Below are positions 49,784 through 58,363 of a stretch of DNA of 64,000 bases, piece after piece. Position 1 is the first letter of the stretch; each line of letters begins with the position of its first letter. Source of the stretch: Hoeflea_A sp965249925. GTDB lineage: Bacteria; Pseudomonadota; Alphaproteobacteria; Rhizobiales; Rhizobiaceae. The stretch lies in the NCBI GenBank assembly GCA_965249925.1, contig OZ252260.1, positions 7,254,001-7,318,000 on the forward strand. Direction: 5' to 3'. The position numbers and the translations under genes are program-made. The notes below the pieces were generated by a model, which was given only the letters and a program-made list of their open reading frames with translations, did not search any database and had not been told where the DNA came from.

Positions 49784-50077
49784 TTGCATTCCTCTCACGC
49801 ACCGCCGGCATGCTGTCGCACAGCGGTATTATACACAAACCAAGGGCTGTCGGGCATTGAGCCTAAACCAGTGATTCGGTACCGCGTTTTCTTAAAGCGC
49901 CAACCCATGACGCGTTGGCGACACAAGGATTCGGCACGCCGCCCCGGCACCGTCGCTTTTCAGATTGACCGGCGTCGTTTTTGAGGAGTCCATTAGCCAC
50001 GAAATCGGCGTATGACTTGTCAACCTAGGGGTTACATGGTTCATAGGCGAATTGACGCCAGCATCGAGGAAGTGCCG
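49784..50077. promoter_or_regulatory. Divergent promoter region between mttB-like and corrinoid-protein genes
   Basis: 294 bases. Leftward, a TATAAT box occurs at 49833-49828, about 45 bases before the mttB-like start, with no good -35. Rightward, TTGTCA at 50018-50023 is a possible -35. The SahR-like palindrome of the other two operons is absent here. No gene or RNA structure recognised. Confidence 0.4.
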
Positions 50078-50779
50078 ATGTCCGAAGACGAAATCATCTT
50101 GTCCGAGCTCTCCGACGACGAACTCGTGCAACAGATGCATGACGACCTCTATGACGGCCTCAAAGAAGAAATCGAGGAAGGAACGCAGATCCTGCTCGAT
50201 CGCGGCTGGGCACCCTATGACGTACTGACCCAGGCGCTGGTTGAGGGTATGCGGATTGTCGGCGAAGATTTTCGCGACGGTATCCTGTTCGTGCCCGAAG
50301 TCTTGCTTTCCGCCAATGCGATGAAGTCCGGCATGGCAATCCTGCGTCCCCTGCTGGCTGAAACCGGCGCCCCGAAGCTGGGCACGATGGTCATCGGCAC
50401 GGTCAAGGGCGACATTCACGACATCGGCAAGAACCTGGTCGGCATGATGATGGAAGGTGCCGGTTTCGAAGTGGTCGACATCGGCATCAACAACCCGGTG
50501 GAAAACTATCTCGAAGCCATCGAAGAGCATAGACCCGATATCGTCGGCATGTCGGCGCTGCTGACCACCACCATGCCCTACATGAAGGTCGTCATCGACA
50601 CCATGAAGGAAAAGGGCATCCGCGACGATCACGTCGTTCTGGTCGGCGGTGCGCCGTTGAACGAGGAGTTTGGCGCGGCTGTCGGTGCCGATGCCTATTG
50701 TCGCGACGCCGCTGTGGCCGTTGAAACGGCGAAGGAATTCATGAAGCGGCGCCACAATGCGCTGGCCAATGCCGGCTGA
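50078..50779 (+). CDS. Corrinoid (cobalamin-binding) methyl-carrier protein
   Basis: Carries the methyl group on its cobalt between methyltransferases. The 233 residues have a four-helix cap (DDLYDGLKEEIEEGTQILLDRG ... FVPEVLLSANAMKSGM) and a Rossmann B12 domain with KGDIHDIGKNLV, the DxHxxG motif whose histidine ligates cobalt, then VVDIGINNPVENYLEAI and VLVGGAPLN. The first 40 residues are strongly acidic (MSEDEIILSELSDDEL ...), opposite in charge to the tails of its partner enzymes. ATG at 50078 has GAGGAAG upstream. Same class as the MetH cobalamin module and MtbC-type proteins. Confidence 0.93.
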   Translation: MSEDEIILSELSDDELVQQMHDDLYDGLKEEIEEGTQILLDRGWAPYDVLTQALVEGMRIVGEDFRDGILFVPEVLLSANAMKSGMAILRPLLAETGAPKLGTMVIGTVKGDIHDIGKNLVGMMMEGAGFEVVDIGINNPVENYLEAIEEHRPDIVGMSALLTTTMPYMKVVIDTMKEKGIRDDHVVLVGGAPLNEEFGAAVGADAYCRDAAVAVETAKEFMKRRHNALANAG

Positions 50780-50826
50780 ATTCGCCCGGCGCCCGGCAAG
50801 GCAACGGGCGATCAGGACTGCATGTC

Positions 50827-51438
50827 ATGAACGCGATCGCAAACACAAGAAACGGGTCTGAGCCGGTCCGGGTGATCGGTTGCGGCGCCATAGCGCGGGA
50901 GATCCTCGCCGTCTGTAAAGCAAACGGCCTGGAGCATATCGATCTCGTCTGCCTGCCGGCCATCTGGCACAACCATCCCGATCGCATCGAGCCCGGCGTG
51001 CGAGAGGCGATCCATCGGGCCCGTGCGGATGGGTTCAAGCGTATCTTCGTTGCCTATGCGGACTGCGGGACAGGCGGGCACCTCGATCGCCTATGCGATG
51101 AGGAACATGTCAAGCGGATTGCAGGGCCGCACTGTTTCTCCTTTTTCGCTGGCAATAACCGGTTCGCCGCGTGGGACCATGATATTGACGCGTTTTTCTT
51201 GACGGATTTTCTGGCCAGACAGTTCGAGGCCTTCATCGTCGAACCGTTGGGGCTGCGCCGGCACCCCGACCTGCGCGACATGTATTTCGGCAATTATCGT
51301 AAACTCATCTATCTCTCGCAGCTAGAGGATCCGCAGCTGCAGGAAAAAGCCCGGGAAGCAGCAGCTTTCCTCGGTCTTCAGTACGAGTACCGGTTTACGG
51401 GCTATGGCGATCTGGAGCCGGCACTCGCAAACCTGTAA
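50827..51438 (+). CDS. DUF1638 protein linked to methyltransferase loci
   Basis: 203 residues of the DUF1638 family, with RVIGCGAIAREILAVCKANG at the N terminus, VFVAYADCGTGGHLD-like ADCGTGG, the conserved Cys in AGPHCFSFFAG and DFLARQFEAFI. The family is repeatedly found beside MttB-like and corrinoid proteins, but its biochemical role is unknown to me. The conserved Cys/His/Asp residues would fit metal or corrinoid binding. It lies 47 bp downstream of the corrinoid protein, likely the same transcript. Confidence 0.85.
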   Translation: MNAIANTRNGSEPVRVIGCGAIAREILAVCKANGLEHIDLVCLPAIWHNHPDRIEPGVREAIHRARADGFKRIFVAYADCGTGGHLDRLCDEEHVKRIAGPHCFSFFAGNNRFAAWDHDIDAFFLTDFLARQFEAFIVEPLGLRRHPDLRDMYFGNYRKLIYLSQLEDPQLQEKAREAAAFLGLQYEYRFTGYGDLEPALANL

Positions 51439-51592
51439 TGCTTGCAAAGCGCTTGCCATTCGTCCATGTCATGCCCAGATAGTGCCAAGTACGACAGCGG
51501 GAGAGGTTGCCGTACAATTTTAACACTTGGCGGTTAAACAATGGCAATGTTGGCGTGAGCCGACATAAAGCACGGAACAGGTAGAGTATATC

Positions 51593-52231
51593 GTGAGTGA
51601 CATCCCTGCCGGTTCGGTGCCCGGTATATCGGCAAAACAACATAAGCCCGAAAACCTGTCCGATCTGCTCCAAAAGCTGGCAGACGAAGCGCACGATCGC
51701 ATTACGCTGCGGGAGGTTGCGGAGGCGCTGGACGAGCGGTCTTTCGGAGCGTTCCTGCTCGTATTTGCCATTCCCAACCTGATCCCGCTGCCGCCGGGAG
51801 CGACGCTCATACTGGGGCTGCCGCTGCTGATCATAACCTGGCAGATTGTCGCCGGTCGGAAGAAGATCTGGCTCCCGGAGCGTCTGGCGAACTACGCGCT
51901 TGACAAGAAAACCCTGCAAAAAATCGTCCGCCGGGCCGATCCCGGACTGCGCTGGATGGAGGCCTGGGTCAAACCGCGCAACTGGCCCCTCAGCAGTGGG
52001 TTCGCCGAACGTCTTTTTGGTGTTTACGCGCTTGTGCTGGCGATCGTCGTGGTCATTCCGATACCCTTCGCCAATTGGCTGCCGGCCTTCGCCATCGCCA
52101 CTGTGGGTCTTGCCCACACAGAACAGGATGGCAGATGCCTGGCCATCGGTTCCATCATAGGCCTTATTGCATTGATGGTTTTTGCCTTGATTCTGTTGCT
52201 CACCACGGCCCTATTCACCACAGTGCTCTAA
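51593..52231 (+). CDS. exoD: ExoD-family exopolysaccharide-associated membrane protein
   Basis: 212 residues with the ExoD pattern: LRELLQKL-like N-terminal helix, ITLREVAEALDERSFGAFLLVFAIPNLIPLPPGATLILGLPLL, then KPRNWPLSSGFAERLFGVY and two or three C-terminal membrane helices. ExoD in Rhizobium affects exopolysaccharide production and alkaline tolerance; the biochemical function is unknown. GTG start at 51593 with a weak ribosome site. It sits 154 bp after DUF1638 and seems functionally unrelated to the methyl-transfer genes. Confidence 0.85.
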   Translation: MSDIPAGSVPGISAKQHKPENLSDLLQKLADEAHDRITLREVAEALDERSFGAFLLVFAIPNLIPLPPGATLILGLPLLIITWQIVAGRKKIWLPERLANYALDKKTLQKIVRRADPGLRWMEAWVKPRNWPLSSGFAERLFGVYALVLAIVVVIPIPFANWLPAFAIATVGLAHTEQDGRCLAIGSIIGLIALMVFALILLLTTALFTTVL

Positions 52232-52375
52232 GCTCGGCTGATCGCCAAAGCTGGTGTGGTGAACGCATTCATACTAAATCTATTTGTGCGCGTCGTTTTT
52301 GAGCGATTGGGGCGTCGCCGGACAGCAAGCCAAGGCGACCGATAATGCTTCATAAGCGCTTTGAGGAGACCGTGG

Positions 52376-52708
52376 ATGGCTGATCTCATTACCGTTTATT
52401 GGCGGGATATTCCCGCCCAGGTCATTGTCAAAAAGGGCCGCAAGACCGCCAAGCGGGAATTGTCGCTGCGCTTTACCGAAGCGATCGACATGTGCGCCAT
52501 GCGTTCCGGCGCCCATGAGACGGATGATTACCTTGCCGAATGGCGGCGGGGAACGCCGGAGCCGGTTTCCGATGACCTCGAAGCGGAGGCGGACAAAGCC
52601 GCGGCGGCTCTGGAGGCCGCGTATTCGAAGCAAGTCCTGAAGGAACTCGTTCAATCGCACGGAAGGGCCGGACAGCATGACGACAGTGTTGGAAATGAGC
52701 GCGCATAA
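52376..52708 (+). CDS. Small 'virulence factor' domain protein in the methionine synthase locus
   Basis: 110 residues: MADLITVYWRDIPAQVIVKKGRKTAKRELS, ETDDYLAEWRRG and a helical C terminus. It belongs to a family annotated only as virulence factor (Pfam name), which in alphaproteobacteria is found immediately before metF and the pterin methyltransferase. ATG at 52376 with GAGGAG upstream. Its 3' end overlaps the metF start by 32 bases, so it is translationally coupled. The conserved location suggests an accessory role in the split methionine synthase; a virulence role is not supported here. Confidence 0.8.
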   Translation: MADLITVYWRDIPAQVIVKKGRKTAKRELSLRFTEAIDMCAMRSGAHETDDYLAEWRRGTPEPVSDDLEAEADKAAAALEAAYSKQVLKELVQSHGRAGQHDDSVGNERA

Positions 52709-53576
52709 GGCCGCCGCGATCGCCGCCTCCATCGAGGTCGCGCCCCGCCAGGCGATTGAATCGGCCGATATCGAAGGCATGTTCCCGCAAGGCACCAGTG
52801 TTTACGTCACCGATATCGGAAGCGACGCCAACGACACGTTGGTCGCCGCGGCCAAGCGACTGCGTTTGCTGGGCTATGAACCCGTGCCGCATTTCGCCTC
52901 GCGCCGGTTGACGACACGCGACGCCTTGGAGGACCGTGTGCGGCGGATGAGCGACGAAGCCGGCGTCAAGGACGTGCTGGTGATCGGCGGCGGTCTCGAG
53001 CGCCAGGCCGGAGATTTTTCGTCGACGATGGAAGTGCTGGAGACCGGATACTTCGACAAATACGGTATCGAGAGAATCGGGATTGCCGGTCACCCGGAAG
53101 GCAGCCCGGAGTTTTCCGACGAGGTCGCTATGCAGGCCTTGCGCCTCAAGAAGGCGTTTGCCGAACGCACTGGCGCGCAAATGCGCATTGTCACGCAATT
53201 CGGTTTTGACGCTCAAAAATTCATCGCCTGGGCCGACGGGTTGCGCACGCACGGCATCGATCTTCCAGTGCATCTTGGGGTCGCCGGACCGGCCAAGATC
53301 ACCACGTTGCTGAAGTTTGCCGCCATGTGCGGCGTCGGCAACTCCATTTCCTTTTTGAAGAAAAACGCGTTGTCCCTGACGACGCTGGCGACATCGCATT
53401 CGCCGGAAACGGTCGTCGGACCGATCGAAGGCCATGTGCAGTCGAGCACGACGACGCCGATCCGCCAGATCCATGTCTTCGCCTTCGGCGGACTGAAAAA
53501 AGCCAGCGAGTGGCTTGCGGATCGTGGCTCATGGGATATAAAGACATCTTTATATCGTTCTATGAACAACGCTTAG
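52677..53576 (+). CDS. metF: 5,10-methylenetetrahydrofolate reductase (MetF)
   Basis: Flavin enzyme interconverting methylene-THF and methyl-THF. The 299 residues show IEVAPRQ, VYVTDIGSDANDTLVAAAKRLRLLGYEPVPHFASRRL, VLVIGGGLERQAGDFSSTMEVL, RIGIAGHPEGSPEFSD, TQFGFD and LPVHLGVAGPAKITTLLKFA, all MetF-type although divergent from the E. coli form. It precedes the methyl-THF:corrinoid methyltransferase by 16 bp and feeds it with methyl groups. The last ten codons contain the palindromic operator at 53535-53556, so coding and regulatory sequence overlap. Confidence 0.92.
   Translation: MTTVLEMSAHKAAAIAASIEVAPRQAIESADIEGMFPQGTSVYVTDIGSDANDTLVAAAKRLRLLGYEPVPHFASRRLTTRDALEDRVRRMSDEAGVKDVLVIGGGLERQAGDFSSTMEVLETGYFDKYGIERIGIAGHPEGSPEFSDEVAMQALRLKKAFAERTGAQMRIVTQFGFDAQKFIAWADGLRTHGIDLPVHLGVAGPAKITTLLKFAAMCGVGNSISFLKKNALSLTTLATSHSPETVVGPIEGHVQSSTTTPIRQIHVFAFGGLKKASEWLADRGSWDIKTSLYRSMNNA
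53535..53556. promoter_or_regulatory. Perfect 10-base inverted repeat inside the metF 3' end (SahR/SamR-like operator)
   Basis: Arms GATATAAAGA and TCTTTATATC, separated by CA, are perfectly complementary. The site is 37 bases before the start of the methyl-THF:corrinoid methyltransferase and nearly identical to the site at 46377-46398. It probably governs an internal promoter for the last two genes of the unit. Confidence 0.68.
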
Positions 53577-53592
53577 CGATAAGGACCGCCCG

Positions 53593-54540
53593 ATGGCCCG
53601 GACAATCGTCGCCTCCGCGACCAAGGAAATCGTGATCGGTTTCGACCAGCCCTTTTGCGTGATTGGTGAACGCATCAATCCGACCGGCCGCAAGAAGCTC
53701 GCTGCCGAGATGCAGTCCGGAAACTTCGACACCGTGACGGCGGATGCGCTGGCCCAGGTGGCAGCCGGTGCCACCATGCTTGATGTCAATGCCGGGGTTA
53801 CGGCTGTCGATCCCAACGCGACGGAACCGGCTCTGCTGGTCCAAACGCTGGAGATCGTTCAGGGTCTTGTCGATGTGCCCCTGTCCATCGATTCCTCGGT
53901 CACCGCAGCGATCAAGGCCGGGCTGGAAGTCGCCAAGGGGCGTCCGCTGGTCAATTCGGTGACCGGAGAAGCCGAAAAACTTGAAGCGATCCTGCCCCTC
54001 GTCAAGGAATACGATGTCCCTGTCGTGGCGATATCCAACGATGAGTCGGGCATTTCCGAAGATCCCGATGTTCGCTTCGCGGTTGCCAAGAAGATCGTTG
54101 AACATGCGGCCGACTATGGCATCAAAGCCGAGGATATCGTGGTCGATCCGCTGGTCATGCCGATCGGCGCCATGGGCACGGCCGGTCTCCAGGTCTTCCG
54201 GCTGGTACGACGCCTGCGTGAGGAACTCGGGGTCAACACCACCTGCGGCCTGTCGAACATTTCGTTTGGCCTGCCCCACAGGCATGCCATCAATGCCGCG
54301 TTCATCCCGATGGTCATCGCCTCCGGCATGACGTCGGCGATCATGAATCCGTGCCGCCCGCAGGAAATGGAGATGGTGCACGGCGCCAACGTGCTGAACG
54401 GCACCGACGCCAACTGTCAGCATTGGATCCGCACCTATCGCGATCCGGCGCCGGCGGCAAATGTCAATGGAGCGCCGGCACCGGGCGCTGTCCCGACCGC
54501 CGGCGGCCGGCGCCGCGGCGGACGCCGGGCACGCGCCTGA
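53593..54540 (+). CDS. Methyltetrahydrofolate:corrinoid methyltransferase (pterin-binding; split MetH)
   Basis: Moves the methyl group between methyl-THF and the corrinoid protein. The 315 residues form a DHPS-like barrel: VIGERINPTGRKKLAAEM, TMLDVNAGVTAVDPN, VPLSIDSSVTAAIKAGL, RPLVNSVTGEAEKLE and GLSNISFGLPHRHAINAAF, matching the second domain of MetH and AcsE/MtrH-like enzymes. The last 45 residues extend past the barrel as a Pro/Ala linker and an Arg-rich tail (GGRRRGGRRARA). It lies 16 bp after metF and 60 bp before the reactivator. With the proteins at 46.4 and 50.1 kb it completes a split methionine synthase. Confidence 0.92.
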   Translation: MARTIVASATKEIVIGFDQPFCVIGERINPTGRKKLAAEMQSGNFDTVTADALAQVAAGATMLDVNAGVTAVDPNATEPALLVQTLEIVQGLVDVPLSIDSSVTAAIKAGLEVAKGRPLVNSVTGEAEKLEAILPLVKEYDVPVVAISNDESGISEDPDVRFAVAKKIVEHAADYGIKAEDIVVDPLVMPIGAMGTAGLQVFRLVRRLREELGVNTTCGLSNISFGLPHRHAINAAFIPMVIASGMTSAIMNPCRPQEMEMVHGANVLNGTDANCQHWIRTYRDPAPAANVNGAPAPGAVPTAGGRRRGGRRARA

Positions 54541-54600
54541 GCGTGTTGCCGCCACCGATTGCACGGGCACGCTTGATTGCCCTGACGGAGGAAAAACCGG

Positions 54601-56652
54601 ATGGACCAGAAGGCTGAAAACGCCAGGGATCCTCTGGTCCTTTTCATGCCGTCGGGCCGCCGCGGGCGCTTCGAAAAGGGTACCAGCATCCTGGAGGCAG
54701 CGAGGCAGCTCGGCGTCTACGTGGAGAGTGTCTGCGGAGGTCGTGGCATCTGCGGGCGTTGCCAGATAGAGGTCCAGGAGGGCCGCTTCGCCAAGCACGG
54801 CATCACCTCGGCACCCGATCACATCTCCGCCTTTGGTCCAAAGGAAACGCGATACGCCAGCAAGCGTGAGCTTGTTGAGGGTCGTCGGCTGTCCTGTTCG
54901 GCCACCATCCAGGGGGATCTGGTCGTCGACATTCCCCAGGACGTCCAGATCAATGCCCAGGTGGTGCGCAAGGCCGCCGACACACGGCGTATCGAGCGCA
55001 ATCCGGCGATCCACATGTGCTATGTCGAGGTCGAGCAACCCGACATGCACAGGCCGTTGGGCGACCTCGATAGGCTCGAGCTGGCGCTCCAGCGCGACTG
55101 GGGATTCACCGACATGATGATCGACCCGCATCTGCTGCCGCGGGTCCAGGGAATACTGCGCGAGGGCGAATGGGCGGTCACCGCGGCCATTCATAAGGAC
55201 ATGGAAACCTCGCGCCCGACCTTGGTGGCGCTCTATCCCGGCCTGAAAAACGAAGCTTACGGCATCGCCTGTGACATCGGTTCGACGACGATCGCACTGC
55301 ATCTCTCATCGCTGCTGTCGGGCAGCACCATCGCGTCGGCCGGCACCACCAATCCTCAGATCCGCTTCGGCGAAGACCTGATGAGCCGGGTTTCCTACGT
55401 GATGATGAACCCGGACGGCCGCGAAGCGATGACCAAGGCGGTCCGCAATGCGCTGAACGGTTTGATCGAGGACGTATGTGCCGAATCCGGCGTCGATCCA
55501 TCCGACATCCTGGACGCGGTATTTGTCGGCAATCCGATCATGCATCACCTGTTTCTCGGCATCGACCCGACCGAACTTGGCGGCGCCCCCTTTGCGCTCG
55601 CCGTTTCCGGCGCCGTTCACAGCTGGGCCTCGGATCTGCAACTGGCACTTCATCCGGGCACGCGCGTCTATATGCTGCCCTGTATCGCCGGCCACGTCGG
55701 CGCCGATGCCGCAGCGGCGACGTTGAGTGAAGGGCCGCATCGCCAGGACGAGATCATGCTGCTGGTCGACGTCGGAACCAACGCCGAAATCGTGCTCGGC
55801 AATCGCAGTCGGGTGGTCGCCGCCTCCTCGCCAACCGGCCCCGCCTTCGAGGGTGCCGAGATATCCTGCGGCCAGCGCGCCGCGCCGGGCGCCATCGAGC
55901 GTGTCCGAATCGATCCCGAAACGCTGGAACCGCGCGTTCGAATCATCGGGGTGGAACCCTGGTCAAACGAGTCCGGTTTCGACGTGCTGGCGGCACAAAC
56001 CGGTGTGACCGGAATCTGCGGATCCGGTATCATCGAAGTGATCGCCGAGATGTTTCTGGCTGGCATCATTTCCGAGGACGGCGTGATCGACGGTTCCCTG
56101 GCCACACGGTCGAACAGGATAATCGCGGATGGACGGACCTTTTCCTATGTTCTTTGGGACGGTGACACACGGCTGACCATCACCCAGAACGATGTTCGCG
56201 CCATCCAGCTCGCCAAGGCCGCCCTCTATGCCGGTATCAAACTGCTGATGGACAAGCTCGGGATCGCACAGGTGGATCGCATCGGCCTCGCCGGTGCATT
56301 CGGCTCGTTCATCGATCCCAAATACGCCATGGTGCTTGGCCTGGTACCCGATTGCGACCTCGACAAGGTAGCCGCGGTCGGCAACGCCGCCGGAACGGGT
56401 GCCCGCATGGCCCTGCTCAACCGCGACCATCGGCGGGAGATAGAGCGTACGGTCAGTGACATCGAAAAAATCGAGACAGCTCTCGAACCCATGTTCCAGG
56501 AGCACTTCGTCCAGGCCATGGCCATGCCGAACAAGACCGACGCTTTCCCCAAGCTCGGTGCGGTGGTCAAGCTGCCGGCCAGGACGGCATCGATGGAAAC
56601 CATTGGCGCAGGCCGTCGCCGCGCCCGCGAAGGACGACGGCGGCGCGGATAG
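54601..56652 (+). CDS. RamA-like ATP-dependent corrinoid reactivation protein (2Fe-2S + ASKHA/DUF4445)
   Basis: Reduces inactive Co(II) corrinoid to Co(I) at the cost of ATP. The 683 residues begin with a plant-type 2Fe-2S ferredoxin domain (SVCGGRGICGRCQ ... SCSA), a linker, and the ASKHA ATPase fold: ACDIGSTTIALHL (phosphate loop), VFVGNPIMHHLFLGIDP, LLVDVGTNAEIVLGN (second phosphate loop), GSGIIEVIAEM and LAGAFGSFIDPKYAM. It substitutes for the SAM-dependent reactivation domain of ordinary MetH. The C terminus is Arg/Gly-rich (GRRRAREGRRRRG). GGAGGAAAAACC precedes the ATG. It may serve both the methionine synthase and the MttB-type system. Confidence 0.92.
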   Translation: MDQKAENARDPLVLFMPSGRRGRFEKGTSILEAARQLGVYVESVCGGRGICGRCQIEVQEGRFAKHGITSAPDHISAFGPKETRYASKRELVEGRRLSCSATIQGDLVVDIPQDVQINAQVVRKAADTRRIERNPAIHMCYVEVEQPDMHRPLGDLDRLELALQRDWGFTDMMIDPHLLPRVQGILREGEWAVTAAIHKDMETSRPTLVALYPGLKNEAYGIACDIGSTTIALHLSSLLSGSTIASAGTTNPQIRFGEDLMSRVSYVMMNPDGREAMTKAVRNALNGLIEDVCAESGVDPSDILDAVFVGNPIMHHLFLGIDPTELGGAPFALAVSGAVHSWASDLQLALHPGTRVYMLPCIAGHVGADAAAATLSEGPHRQDEIMLLVDVGTNAEIVLGNRSRVVAASSPTGPAFEGAEISCGQRAAPGAIERVRIDPETLEPRVRIIGVEPWSNESGFDVLAAQTGVTGICGSGIIEVIAEMFLAGIISEDGVIDGSLATRSNRIIADGRTFSYVLWDGDTRLTITQNDVRAIQLAKAALYAGIKLLMDKLGIAQVDRIGLAGAFGSFIDPKYAMVLGLVPDCDLDKVAAVGNAAGTGARMALLNRDHRREIERTVSDIEKIETALEPMFQEHFVQAMAMPNKTDAFPKLGAVVKLPARTASMETIGAGRRRAREGRRRRG

Positions 56653-56683
56653 GATCGGCGGTTCGCGTTGCGTCCGATCGGCG

Positions 56684-57589
56684 CTATTCGTGGAAATCGC
56701 CCGTTTCAGCGAGCATCGTGAAGGCGGCGCGAATGTGGTCGGCCGCCGCGCAGACCGGCGGCTCGCCGTCGGGACCAACCAGAATGCCCAGCGTATACGA
56801 GCCGATCGGCGGCAGTCCGTCATCCTCGCCGAGCACCACCATATCGTCGCCGACGAAGGATTTCGGCAGCGGCGCAATGGCCAGATCCGAGAGGATGGCA
56901 GCGCGTTGGCCGGTTGTGTGGGCGCTCATATAGGCAATCCTGAAATCGATCTTCAAACGCTTCAAACCCTCGACCGCCCGAGCCCGCCAAGCGCACCCCT
57001 CTTCCCACATGGACACCGGTAGAGGCGTTCGAAGATGTGCCGATCCACCTTTCGCACCGGCCCACACGAGCTGTTCGGTAAGCAGCACCTCGGCGCCTTC
57101 GGGCAGCGTGTCGGGCTGACATGTCAAAAGCGTGATGTCCAGGCGCCTTTCATCGACTCGCTTGATAAGGTTGCTGCTCTGGTCGATTACCACATCGACG
57201 GCAATCGACGGATGGGTCTTGGCGAAGCGCTTCAGCACCCCGGGCAGGATCCGATCGCCGACATCGTCGGGGGCACCGAGACGCACCACGCCGGAGATAT
57301 CCGGAGAGACGAATTGCGAAACCACCTCTCTGTTGAGCGAAAGCAGCCGTCGCGCAAACCCCAACAGGACTGCGCCGTCGCTGGTCAGTGTTACCGATCG
57401 CGCATCGCGCGATAACACCGGCCGGCCCAGTGTCTCCTCGAGTTTCTTGATCTGCATGGACACCGCCGAGGGGGTGCGGAAGACGGTCGCCGCGGCTGCG
57501 GTGAAACTGCCGGTTTCGGCAATGGCGACGAACGTACGCAGCACGTCCAATTCAAGCAGTGGCACGGGATGGTTGAGTGGAGCGTTCAT
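56684..57589 (-). CDS. LysR-family transcriptional regulator
   Basis: 301 residues: N-terminal winged helix (LDVLRTFVAIAETGSFTAAAATVFRTPSAVSMQIKKLEE, broken here only by numbering) and a periplasmic-binding-like effector domain starting near SGVVRLGAPDDVGDRI. Converges on the RamA-like gene (31 bp) and is divergent from the small 57.7-kb gene, whose promoter it may control. The effector is unknown. Confidence 0.92.
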   Translation of the reverse strand: MNAPLNHPVPLLELDVLRTFVAIAETGSFTAAAATVFRTPSAVSMQIKKLEETLGRPVLSRDARSVTLTSDGAVLLGFARRLLSLNREVVSQFVSPDISGVVRLGAPDDVGDRILPGVLKRFAKTHPSIAVDVVIDQSSNLIKRVDERRLDITLLTCQPDTLPEGAEVLLTEQLVWAGAKGGSAHLRTPLPVSMWEEGCAWRARAVEGLKRLKIDFRIAYMSAHTTGQRAAILSDLAIAPLPKSFVGDDMVVLGEDDGLPPIGSYTLGILVGPDGEPPVCAAADHIRAAFTMLAETGDFHE

Positions 57590-57734
57590 GGTGTCAGTTC
57601 AATTTTTCTGAAGCAAACCTTCATTTCTATTCGTTTGATTGAATCAAAGATTATCCCCATAGTCAAGATCAAGGGTCGCGACCTTCCTGACAAAAGCCGA
57701 CAGGAATATCGGCACATCAAGAAGGACCTTGAAC

Positions 57735-57998
57735 ATGTCAAAGAGAAACGAACACGCAGAAGTCCCGTTTTCCGGACTGGTACTGCATGGCCACTGGTCA
57801 CCGGTTGCCGACACCGTCTCCGGTACCATCAACAGAACGCTGACGAAGGGATTGCACCTGATCGAGCGTTGGCGCGAGGCACGCCTGCATCAGCAGACCC
57901 TCGCCGCGGTTTCAAAACTGGACGCCCACGCGAAGGCCGATATCGGCTGGCCGTGGCGTTATGAAATGGAACGCTCACGCCGCATGGGGCGCCGCTGA
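57735..57998 (+). CDS. Small DUF1127-like protein
   Basis: 87 residues. The middle (LHLIERWREARLHQQTLAAVSKLDAHAKADIGWPW) resembles the DUF1127 pattern of an amphipathic helix with WR..R...ELxxLdd..LaDIGl, and the tail is Arg-rich. DUF1127 proteins in alphaproteobacteria act in phosphate, C1 or RNA-related regulation in some cases; the role here is unknown. ATG at 57735 has AAGGA 8 bases upstream. It is divergent from the LysR gene. The next 365 bases hold no gene. Confidence 0.7.
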   Translation: MSKRNEHAEVPFSGLVLHGHWSPVADTVSGTINRTLTKGLHLIERWREARLHQQTLAAVSKLDAHAKADIGWPWRYEMERSRRMGRR

Positions 57999-58363
57999 GG
58001 TGGCCCCGGCGTCTGGCAGCTCCGCCGCGCCTCCCGTGGGCGGCGGAGCCGCTGACAAAATTGTTTGGATCAACCCTCATTAAGGGGCCAAACCGATCTC
58101 AAGACCATAAGCCGCGGTGAACGCATCCATTATTTGTCGTGAGACAGAACGAATTCTTCTTCACAGCGCCGATACGCTGTGTAAAGGTCCCCGCTATTGC
58201 AATGACCCCTGCACGGGAGAGCCGGATCTTGATTGCCGATTCGGGTTCCCGGAACTCCCCGCAATCAAACCGGGTACATGCATGTCTGACGACGCGCGGG
58301 CTGTCCGGAGTGCAATGGCCGATACCGGATCCGCGCCGATGGTGCGTTTAGGGATTGGCGGCA
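57999..58363. other. Intergenic region with a GC hairpin, before the GlxA-type regulator
   Basis: 365 bases. A strong hairpin with arms GCTCCGCCG (58019-58027) and CGGCGGAGC (58041-58049) lies 21 bases after the DUF1127-like stop; the following bases are A-rich, not T-rich, so termination on the + strand would be atypical. The rest holds the promoter of the regulator gene. Short open frames here have no ribosome site or coding character. Confidence 0.45.

Noticed and set aside
52376..52708. A role in virulence for the small protein
   Set aside because: Only the family name suggests it; the gene overlaps metF and belongs to the methyl-transfer locus.
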